Shown: positions 57,425-64,000 of the stretch, piece after piece
How positions within the stretch are numbered: position 1 is the stretch's first letter
How the letters are laid out: every line of letters starts with the position of its first letter
NCBI GenBank assembly: GCA_963810905.1
Contig: CAWEPG010000014.1
Coordinates: 204,864-268,863 of the forward strand
Direction: 5' to 3'
DNA from: CAWBAT01 sp963810905
GTDB lineage: Bacteria > Acidobacteriota > Terriglobia > Versatilivoradales > Versatilivoraceae
DNA: 64,000 nt
The notes under the pieces: generated by a model
Databases searched by the model: none
What the model was told of the DNA's origin: nothing
What the model saw: the letters and a program-made list of their open reading frames with translations, nothing else
Made by a program: the position numbers and the translations under genes

Positions 57425-57697
57425 ATGAGTTCTAAAGCCGTGACCGACCATTCCGAAATTTTGGTAACTGGAAAGGATATGTTTGGCGCTGCTTTCCGCG
57501 AAAGAACTCAACTATTAAACCTTTGGGAAGATAAATTCTCCTTCGCTCTTTTCCGCCCGGTTTCAGAAAACCTGCTCCTTCGTGTAAATTTTCATCCTGA
57601 TGACGTGCTCGGCGAATTCTGCGTCGAAGGCCTTGTTCAAGATGTGAAGAGCCGTTTAGACGGGAAACAAACTGTCGAGCTGAGACTCATACGCTAA
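57425..57697 (+). CDS. PilZ-like small protein
   Basis: This 90-residue protein opens TGKDMFGAAFRERTQLLNLW and EDKFSFALFRPVSENLLLRV, then VEGLVQDVKSRLDGKQTVEL. The order of strands is similar to PilZ-type cyclic-di-GMP domains and to the protein at 59602..59892. The usual RxxxR and D/NxSxxG motifs are not clear, so ligand binding is doubtful. GAGGA precedes the ATG. Confidence 0.5.
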   Translation: MSSKAVTDHSEILVTGKDMFGAAFRERTQLLNLWEDKFSFALFRPVSENLLLRVNFHPDDVLGEFCVEGLVQDVKSRLDGKQTVELRLIR

Positions 57698-57860
57698 CAC
57701 CTCGCATGACTTTCACGCCAGCGCATCTGCACAAGGCCAAGTCAGGATAATCGCCTACAAGTGTTGAGAGACTAGGAGGGCCCCGTTCACCAAGCTGGGA
57801 GGGATAGCTTACTTCTTTGGGGAGCGCTTCTTTTGTTACAGAGGAGCCTACCGGATGGAT
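57687..57860 (-). other. Small protein motif SQ-ERG-PSLSTLVG, copy B
   Basis: A minus-strand frame reads TKEALPKEVSYPSQLGERGP then PSLSTLVGDYPDL, collinear with copy A at 54832..55053. No ATG or GTG start lies in frame upstream, and its 3' end overlaps the 57425..57697 gene by 11 bases. It may be a decayed copy or start at an unusual codon. Confidence 0.4.
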
Positions 57861-58047
57861 CAGAGACTGGATTACTATACATCCAGCGACAGAGAAGGAT
57901 TGGGCTTAATCAAATCTGTCTAAAGGATGTTAGATTCGAGGGGCTTCGTAGCCGTATTGAGGCTCCAAATTAGCATGGTGCCGGGGGAGAACGGTTCCGT
58001 CAAAAAGAAACCAAAAACCGATGTTATTAACCCCATCGTTCATCGTT

Positions 58048-58308
58048 TCATTTAAATTTATTCCCGGGATGTCCAGGACCTGTGCCTGGACCATCATTCA
58101 CCCGGGGATTGCCGGGAGGTTGTGGGTCCTCACCATTTCCGACACCATTATTCCCCTTATTACTTTCGCTAAAGTACGATCCGGAATTGTCAGACTCGCC
58201 AGAGCCTGTCCCGGCAAATGCGGGAATGGCCTTCAGAGTCAGGATGGAAGGGATCACATAGGCGGTCTTCTTGATAAACTCTCGTTTGGACTGTTCATTT
58301 TCGGTCAT
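58048..58308 (-). CDS. Small secreted Gly/Asn/Pro-rich protein with Tat-like leader
   Basis: This 86-residue protein has AGGAGGT eight bases before its ATG at 58308, an ideal start. The leader SKREFIKKTAYVIPSILTLK then AIPAFAGTG has the KRxFxKK head, moderately hydrophobic core and A-x-A cut site of Tat or Tat-like leaders found on short glycine-rich bacterial peptides. The mature 55 residues are low complexity (GNNGVGNGEDPQPPGNPRVN). No modification enzymes are adjacent. Function is unknown. Confidence 0.7.
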   Translation of the reverse strand: MTENEQSKREFIKKTAYVIPSILTLKAIPAFAGTGSGESDNSGSYFSESNKGNNGVGNGEDPQPPGNPRVNDGPGTGPGHPGNKFK

Positions 58309-58338
58309 CTTTAATGACCTCCTTGAATCGCTTAGCAA

Positions 58339-59159
58339 TCAGTGATTGGGGACTCCGGCAGATTCAATTTCTTCATTTCACCCAATACTCCAATCACGTC
58401 TCTTTCTGCACTTACAGAATCAGTTTCAAAAGCGTTTGCCAGTACGACTCGGATTCTTATCTATTTCACTATCTTAATTTTGTAACCAAATTCAATGCAA
58501 TGTCAAGAAGGAATAGATTTTAGGCTAACAAGACAGACACCTCTCGTCAGGTGGGCATTACTCAGGGCCTTCTTCACTTGCTGCTTCCCTCGGTTTCCCA
58601 TTTGATGAATGCCAGGAAACAAGGTTGTGTCAACACCATTTCGGAGGGGAAGAGTACCTCGTTATAGACACTCAATGGATGTTAAATTCGTCGGCCTAAA
58701 CCGCCACGTGAGGGACCCATTTTAGATGGTACGCCCCAATATTCCACGGAGTTCTCTTGTACTGTCGTTTGTACTGTAACGCCCCTTGGAACACCGAGTA
58801 TGACACACAATTACGCCATGACACGGATTAAGCAGAGAAGCGCTGAAACCCTTGCCAGACATGGATTCCAGCGCACTCGATAACAATCAGTCACAACTCG
58901 CAAAATGAACTGGCTGATTAGTGGTCTAATATGAGAAGTTGTTGAGGGTCGCCAAAACTTGGCAGATCAGACAATCCCCTCATCAACATCCTTCATGAGT
59001 CGTAGGCATACCGTTGAGAGGGAAGTGAAGAATCAGAGACTTCAAGGGGAGAGGAATTATAGGTCAATAGCTCACGCCACGCAGGGTACAGTTGTCTTTC
59101 AAGGTGTCAATGGTCCTCCATAACTCCAAGGTTTGGCTTCTCCTGGTGGATCTCCCAAG
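58339..59159. other. Gene-poor gap
   Basis: No supportable gene. The stretch around 58675-58735 loosely resembles 57925-57980 (ggatgttaaattcg / ggatgttagattcg). 59040-59095 resembles 60045-60100 (ggggagagga, then tagctcacgcc). These add to the repeat-module character of the region. Confidence 0.4.
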
Positions 59160-59500
59160 TTAAGGGTTAGGGTGTACTTGCGACGTAAGCACTTTCGTCA
59201 GTCCCCCGTCCCTGGCTTGCTCAAGCAGAGACTGAAAATCGCCATAGTTTCGTTCGGTTCGGGAAGCCAACAAATTGTAAAGGTCTTGCCGAGCTTGAGC
59301 TGGATCAACTCCCAGTACATTACACCAAAAAGGGAATCCGTCATCGTCTTGAAGCAGCCAAGTAATGGCAGATTTCTGCTTGCTACCAAATCCACTAGTG
59401 GCGTCCTGAACCGCCTGAGAGATTACAGCCGCTGCCAGTCGGCCGAAGGGGTCTGTTCTCCGCTCAATTGGGGGAAGGGATTGGTTTCTACCGGAACGGT
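59160..59500 (-). CDS. Small unrecognised protein, start uncertain
   Basis: A minus-strand frame reads IERRTDPFGRLAAAVISQAV, QDATSGFGSKQKSAITWLLQ, DDDGFPFWCNVLGVDPAQAR and QDLYNLLASRTERNYGDFQS, to a stop at 59160. Composition and helical periodicity are those of real protein. Similar 'RTDPFGRL' small proteins occur in phage-like regions, to my recollection. No ATG lies in this frame; a nearby ATG in another frame (MTVPVETNPFPQLSGEQTP) suggests a single upstream frameshift. About 100 residues. Confidence 0.5.
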
Positions 59501-59601
59501 CATTCGGTTTTCCTCTTGATCATAATCCTTGCGCTATTCCTGACTAGTGAAGATCTAAAGAAACTTGCCCTTGAACTGAATGACCGTTGAAATGTGGCTC
59601 A

Positions 59602-59892
59602 TTAATCGAAGCGGGCCCCAACAAGCTGCCTCCCTGCGGCATCAGCCTGGACACGGACGACCTTGGCGCTTATGCTGGCGAGACGGCCGAAAAGTTCGCT
59701 GGAGGCAATCGTGATAGTCAGATGTGTATCCACCCAAACGGGCGTGTTGAGGTAAAAGGAGATTCCCGAGTCGCTAAGGTCGTGAGTTTCTGCTCGCTCG
59801 GTGAATAATTCCCCATTGCCATCCTGCCATTTGATGAGCAGCTTCGAGTTTTCCTTGATCCTGCTTGTGCCGCCAGAGCTGTGTTTGGCCAT
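59602..59892 (-). CDS. PilZ domain protein
   Basis: This 96-residue single-domain protein has KENSKLLIKWQDGNGELFTE, AETHDLSDSGISFYLNTPVW (the D-x-S-x-x-G PilZ motif), HLTITIASSELFGRLASISA and KVVRVQADAAGRQLVGARFD. The first motif Arg pair is not obvious, so cyclic-di-GMP binding is uncertain. The ATG is at 59892. Confidence 0.75.
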   Translation of the reverse strand: MAKHSSGGTSRIKENSKLLIKWQDGNGELFTERAETHDLSDSGISFYLNTPVWVDTHLTITIASSELFGRLASISAKVVRVQADAAGRQLVGARFD

Positions 59893-60390
59893 GCATGCAC
59901 CTTCGACACAGATTGGTTTCTAACTTATATTTCATCGGTAAAAAATCAGGATTTGATCAGGGCCTTTTCAAGTTAAGAAGTCAAAAACAGCCATGGGAAT
60001 CGATTATCTGAAACTGACTAGACTTTGAAAGTGAAGTGAGGGTGTGGGTTAGAGAGGGGAGAGGAGACATCGACCGATAGCTCACGCCGCACAGGAAGGT
60101 GCCATAGGAGAATCAAAAACACCAAATCCCATGAATCAGCGGACGAACAATGGACTCCTGATCGTTAGAGAGAGGTAAAGTGACCACTCTATTCATTTGT
60201 GAACTCTTCAAGGAGCTGACTCTGTGGATTCACGGTCAAATCTCCACCGGTTGTACAATGGAATGAAAAATTTGACTTATCGAAAAACCTCGCCGAGAGC
60301 ATTGCCGACAACTCCGTATCGCCGCTGCATCAAATTCAGGTCTTAGGCACTTGGATCCTTGTAATTCGACGCAAAGGAACTGGTTAACGA
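59893..60390. other. Intergenic gap
   Basis: No gene is seen. It contains the 60045-60100 relative of the repeat described at 59040-59095. Confidence 0.35.
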
Positions 60391-61140
60391 CTACCGGTTG
60401 GCGGCATTCAAAGTCGAGCCTGGATTGCGCGAGCTTGCTGGAAGTGCAACGAAATCTTGCGTGATGTAAAGGTTACCATCGGGTCCTTGAGCAATCCCGA
60501 TTCCCACGTCCGTGAATATCCCGTTTAGGATGGTGCCCCGATGATTCTGCTGGAAACGGGCCTCCGCCATAAATGCTACTTCCGCGTCCTGGATGGTGGG
60601 GTTGAGGGCAATGTTCTCTGCCGTTGCGTGCCAAGGTATACCGGCTGCGGTTATTCGTGCCGAAGGGGTCCTTCCTTTCAGGTCGACATGGGCAATGAAC
60701 CGTTGCTCAAGCATGTGGCGAGAATGAGCTCGTGCAACCGTAGCTAGTTCTTCGTTCCAGCGGAGGGGTTGAGCTCGGCCACCAGTCTCAGCGAAATTCT
60801 TGCGATCCACGCGGTCCCGGTTGACAAGTGCCCACATTTGTTTTTCCAAGTCGGCCAACGGATTCGCGGTGCTGCTTTGCTGGAGAGCTGTTCTACTGGT
60901 ACCAGTCATCGGGGAACTAAGGCTCGGACCGAATTTAGGCCGCGCACCCGATTTGACAGGCTTTTTCTCCGTCGTGATTCGTGGTGTCGGAACTTTCTTC
61001 TCAGAGGGCCTTGCGATGTCCGGCTTGGCAGGTGTTTGAGTTTGGTCGGAACTAACACAGGAAATGGATGCAGACCACATGAACCCAGCTAAAGAAACCT
61101 TTAACCAATAAAGGGGAATAGCTTTCATTTTCGACACCAT
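60391..61140 (-). CDS. CAP-domain lipoprotein-like secreted protein
   Basis: This 249-residue protein begins with an export signal (LYWLKVSLAGFMWSASISCV) whose end could be a lipobox Cys. A Lys/Pro-rich spacer precedes a CAP (SCP/PR-1) domain: EKQMWALVNRDRVDRKNFAE, LRWNEELATVARAHSRHMLE, FIAHVDLKGRTPSARITAAG, ATAENIALNP, VAFMAEARFQQNHRGTILNG, FTDVGIGIAQGPDGNLYITQ, DFVAL. The CAP cavity His and Glu are present. Start may be the next Met at 61128. Role of bacterial CAP proteins is poorly known. Confidence 0.85.
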   Translation of the reverse strand: MVSKMKAIPLYWLKVSLAGFMWSASISCVSSDQTQTPAKPDIARPSEKKVPTPRITTEKKPVKSGARPKFGPSLSSPMTGTSRTALQQSSTANPLADLEKQMWALVNRDRVDRKNFAETGGRAQPLRWNEELATVARAHSRHMLEQRFIAHVDLKGRTPSARITAAGIPWHATAENIALNPTIQDAEVAFMAEARFQQNHRGTILNGIFTDVGIGIAQGPDGNLYITQDFVALPASSRNPGSTLNAANR

Positions 61141-61195
61141 TTTGAATCAGAGAAAGTCTTTAACGTAGCGACGAAGGCGGGCCGCCTGTCGTGTG

Positions 61196-61594
61196 CTAGT
61201 GGTCGTGGTCCTTATCATGGTGCTTTTTATGGCCCTTGTTATAGTCTCGGTCTTGGTCCCGGTACCAGTGATGATCATGTTCATACTGGCCCCGATCGCC
61301 GTTCCAGTAACCCGCATAGAACCGCTCTCCATCGTGATGAGGTGACACCCATCTAGCCCCCGCGTACGGTGGCCGAGAATAATAACCTTTGTGCCACTTG
61401 TAATGCTTTCCCACCGGATACCAATATCCGTCTACCCATACAAACTCCGGGCCTGGTCTTGGAGGCAGAACGTGGACCACATAGGGAGGCGGTGGCGGTC
61501 CAATTATGATTCCAACGGAGATCTCAGCGCCGAATAACGATCCGCTGGCCAGTAGCATCGCGGCAATCAATGTTGTCCTCATGAAGATCCTCAT
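61196..61594 (-). CDS. YXWGXW-repeat, histidine-rich secreted protein
   Basis: This 132-residue protein has a signal peptide (RTTLIAAMLLASGSLFGAEI), a Pro-rich segment, and repeats of the YXWGXW/WxxGxW type (FVWVDGYWYPVGKHYKWHKG, ARWVSPHHDGERFYAGYW). The C terminus is rich in His, Asp and Lys (DYNKGHKKHHDKDHDH), likely to bind divalent metals. GAGG precedes the ATG at 61594. It lies just upstream of, and co-directional with, the CAP-domain gene. Confidence 0.8.
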   Translation of the reverse strand: MRIFMRTTLIAAMLLASGSLFGAEISVGIIIGPPPPPYVVHVLPPRPGPEFVWVDGYWYPVGKHYKWHKGYYSRPPYAGARWVSPHHDGERFYAGYWNGDRGQYEHDHHWYRDQDRDYNKGHKKHHDKDHDH

Positions 61595-62176
61595 ATTGTT
61601 TTGACCTCTTATTATGTTACTGATGAAGCATAGTGGACCCAGAGAGTTTACCGCAGTGCAATACAAGAGATTCCTCAGCCGGTCCGATAACTTATGACCT
61701 TCTTTTCGGGCCATTTCTTCTAATACTTTACGTTCTCCCGCAAGGACTCGGAGCGTTATGATTACTACTTTAGTCTAGGTCTTGGATAACTCAGGTCTTC
61801 CGACTTTTGAACTCATCAACTGTTGCCCCTTCACCGCACTCTGAGCGGAATTCAACATGTGGCAATTCAAACACTGTCACATACTATTGAAGCGGGGCAC
61901 GTTTAAACGCTGCCGATCACCGAAACTTTTGAAGGCAAGACTATCTGGCATGGTGACGATGAAGTGTCTTTTTTGCGATACATCCAAGTGGACCGTCCGG
62001 TCATGAGAGGTTGATTACGCCTTTAGTTTCTGGGCTGCCCTCCTGTCTGAAGAAATAGGTGCCGTAACGCTCGATTCGGGAAGGAGCTGCTTGGCTGGAG
62101 CGGGTTGTTTTCGATTGCTTGGGCCACTATTTGTGCAACAAATCAAAAATGAATTTTAGGCACAACTGGAGTAGCA
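61595..62176. other. Intergenic gap between divergent genes
   Basis: No gene or repeat is supportable here; it should hold promoters for the genes on both sides. Confidence 0.35.
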
Positions 62177-63025
62177 ATGAATAAGATTGCGAAAGTCACC
62201 GTCTTCTTTTGGATTATGAAGATCTGTGCAACCACTCTCGGTGAAACAGCCGGAGATCTCCTTTCGATGACCATGAACGTCGGCTACGCCCTTAGTTCCC
62301 TCATTCTGATCTTTCTCTTCCTGATTTCTGTTGTCGCTCAGCTTAGGTCGAGTAGGTTTCATCCGGTTCTTTACTGGACTGTAATCCTTACGACAAGTAC
62401 GGCTGGCACAACGATGTCAGATTACATGGATCGAACCCTCGGACTTGGTTACGCGAAAGGATCGCTGATTTTAGTTGCTTGTTTACTGGCGGTGTTGACA
62501 GCTTGGCGTTTCAGCGAAAAGACATTATCCGTTGATAACATCCAAACAATCAAAGCGGAGACTTTCTATTGGACGGCGATTTTGTTCTCAAACACATTGG
62601 GCACAGCCTTGGGAGATTTCCTGGCCGATGACTCAGGGCTAGGGTTTTTGGGAGGAGCGGCTCTCATTGGAGGATTGCTCGGCGTGGTCGTTCTTGCTTT
62701 CTACTTTACCAGACTTAATCGGGTTATTTTGTTTTGGATTGCTTTTGTGTTAACTCGGCCCTTTGGAGCAACCTTTGGAGACCTTCTTACAAAGCCTGCT
62801 GAAAAAGGTGGATTGAACTTCGGCACTGTTGGGTCTTCGTTAATACTCGCATCCTTGCTCGTAATATTTATCTTTTACACGAGTGCCAAGGAGAGACGAG
62901 AGGCGAATAAACCTGTGATACCCGCACCTAGAGCAGAAGGACGATTTCTCGGAGTATTGGCTTCCATAATTCATTCACCTCATCGGGGCTACCTTGTGGC
63001 CATGAATCCAAAGCAAATTAATTGA
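62177..63025 (+). CDS. COG4705-type polytopic membrane protein
   Basis: This 282-residue protein has about eight membrane helices arranged as four repeats, each carrying a T-x-G-x-x-x-x-D or similar motif: ICATTLGETAGDLLSMTMNV, TTSTAGTTMSDYMDRTLGLG, FSNTLGTALGDFLADDSGLG, VLTRPFGATFGDLLTKPAEK. FSEKTLSVDNIQTIKAETFY lies between repeats 2 and 3. The family is annotated as uncharacterised membrane-anchored protein. GGAG lies upstream of the ATG. The C-terminal 25 residues appear unrelated to the family. Confidence 0.85.
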   Translation: MNKIAKVTVFFWIMKICATTLGETAGDLLSMTMNVGYALSSLILIFLFLISVVAQLRSSRFHPVLYWTVILTTSTAGTTMSDYMDRTLGLGYAKGSLILVACLLAVLTAWRFSEKTLSVDNIQTIKAETFYWTAILFSNTLGTALGDFLADDSGLGFLGGAALIGGLLGVVVLAFYFTRLNRVILFWIAFVLTRPFGATFGDLLTKPAEKGGLNFGTVGSSLILASLLVIFIFYTSAKERREANKPVIPAPRAEGRFLGVLASIIHSPHRGYLVAMNPKQIN

Positions 63026-63193
63026 CAAATTGTCACACCGAGGCGTAAGGCATCAGTCTCGCAAGCTTGTCAGATAACCATAGTTTCAGGTATCTCCAAG
63101 AGAACAATCAGTAATGTGATCCTCTCTCATTGGGTGTCTGCGTGCCTTTGGGAGGGTGTTGGTTTCCAAATTCTAAATCAAAGGAAAGAAGAC

Positions 63194-63547
63194 ATGCGGC
63201 TCAACACTCGATTGTCCCGGTTACCCCTTGCATTTGGTGTCCTGATTCTTGGTTGCACACTCGGACTGGCACAGGCACCGACTCCTGCCCCAGCCAAGAA
63301 GGCAACCCCGGCTCCGCAAGCAGCCGCGAAACCTCCTGCCGCACCGAAGGCCGAGTTGATCGATTTGAACTCAGCTACCAAGGAGCAGTTGATGACTCTG
63401 CCCGGCATTGGTGATGCCTTTGCTGACAAGATCATTGCTGGTCGGCCCTACAAGATGAAGTCTGATCTCAAGACCAAGAAAGTTATTCCTGCGGCTACCT
63501 ACTCCAAAATTTCGTCCCATGTAGTTGCCAAACAAGCAACCAAGTAG
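63194..63547 (+). CDS. ComEA-like secreted helix-hairpin-helix protein
   Basis: This 117-residue protein has a signal peptide (LPLAFGVLILGCTLGLAQAP), an Ala/Pro/Lys-rich spacer and one helix-hairpin-helix DNA-binding unit: ELIDLNSATKEQLMTLPGIG followed by DAFADKIIAGRPYKMKSDLK. The end is TKKVIPAATYSKISSHVVAK. AAGGAAAG precedes the ATG at 63194. Such proteins bind DNA outside the cytoplasm; ComEA itself is a DNA-uptake receptor. Its 3' part overlaps the antisense SNase copy B frame by up to 177 bp. A remnant copy lies at 57278..57385. Confidence 0.85.
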   Translation: MRLNTRLSRLPLAFGVLILGCTLGLAQAPTPAPAKKATPAPQAAAKPPAAPKAELIDLNSATKEQLMTLPGIGDAFADKIIAGRPYKMKSDLKTKKVIPAATYSKISSHVVAKQATK

Positions 63548-63996
63548 GTCTGACTTAAACCTGTTGAGGGTGGCGTGAATTCTGTTCCGCCACTCCCACG
63601 GCGGCACTGGACGAGGGTCAGCCCACAATCCTCGTCTAGCTGCCTGTGCTTCAGATTCTAGCGCTTCTAGTTCCGTATTCTTCGGCGCATACTTCCTGAA
63701 CCACCACGCAAAGCCAGCCTTCACGATCTCACGATTCAGATTTTTCCCATCTGGCAAGATTACATCAGCCACTATCCGCCCGTATCGGTCCTGTCCTTTG
63801 GCTTCGACTTTGACCTCTTTCTCAAATGCCAATGCGGAGACAAATTGCTTGGCTCTGTTGCCGAAGGATTGTCCCTTTTCAGGCGCATCAATGCCGTAGA
63901 GTCTGATTTTCTCAGCCCCGTCTCCACGTGAATGACACTGATGGTGTCCCCATCAGAGACACCGACAACTCGTCCAGAGAAATCATATGCACGCAT
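63371..63996 (-). pseudogene. Secreted staphylococcal-nuclease-like protein, copy B, frameshifted
   Basis: The minus strand carries YDFSGRVVGVSDGDTISVIH, a one-base frame change near 63915, then IRLYGIDAPEKGQSFGNRAK-like text (in the shifted frame), KGQDRYGRIVADVILPDGKN, LNREIVKAGFAWWFRKYAPK and EAQAARRGLWADPRPVPPWE. Catalytic Arg, Glu and Arg positions are kept. After the point where copy A stops, the frame stays open for about 65 further codons antisense to the ComEA-like gene, which is probably not native. The N terminus may extend beyond the window. Confidence 0.8.
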
Positions 63997-64000
63997 GTCG

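Overview
The window looks like a chromosomal segment of a bacterium, most probably an Acidobacteriota member. The evidence is several secreted or outer-membrane protein types I associate with that phylum (9156..9560, 11832..12950, 63194..63547), many GTG/TTG starts, and a mixed, moderately GC-rich composition. The assignment rests on protein-family recognition, not on a marker-gene comparison.

Layout. (1) 1-7.2 kb, minus strand: a beta-1,2-glucan locus. A GH144-like glucoamylase-family gene is intact. Downstream of it, an ABC exporter and a cyclic beta-1,2-glucan synthase (which runs off the left edge) are broken by frameshifts and at least one in-frame stop. (2) 7.4-14.3 kb: secreted proteins of unknown role, an atypical response regulator, a run of three perfect hairpins and a sugar-phosphate isomerase-like gene. 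(3) 14.5-25.8 kb: an intact housekeeping core with purA, trxA, glgA, rsmA, RNase J, uppP, ftsK, cutA, ftsB and initiator tRNA-Met. It is interrupted only by a four-helix-bundle gene flanked by opposite-strand low-complexity 'gtcgaaggtc/gactttcgac' repeats. (4) 25.85-29.4 kb: the edge of an integrated element directly beside the tRNA, with integrase, excisionase, an array of 22-bp iteron-like repeats, a 53-bp repeat pair and little coding sequence. (5) 29.4-46.9 kb: an island, much of it visibly GC-rich, with SemiSWEET, DUF202, a GH63-like glycosidase, DUF2252, a membrane protein, two outer-membrane channel-like proteins, two arylsulfatases, a HAD phosphatase and two-component regulators. Nearly every long gene here carries frameshifts although its motifs are well conserved, so either recent decay or uncorrected indels are possible. 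(6) 47.4-53.4 kb: a DUF433/DUF5615 toxin-antitoxin-like pair, a GAF-Fis regulator, an alpha/beta hydrolase, an SDR and an SH3-domain secreted protein. (7) 53.4-64 kb: an accessory zone built from repeated small modules. It holds three copies of a small HTH-like gene, two copies of a short unrecognised protein motif, two SNase nucleases, two ComEA-like helix-hairpin-helix genes (one a remnant), two PilZ-like genes, an orphan Flp pilin, a Tat-like glycine-rich secreted peptide and a 3' tRNA fragment that looks like an attachment site.

The most unusual material is in (4) and (7) and in the repeat-flanked four-helix-bundle gene. No single complete new system is proven. The duplicated SNase/ComEA/HTH modules, the short repeated protein family, and the iteron array upstream of xis-int are the best leads.
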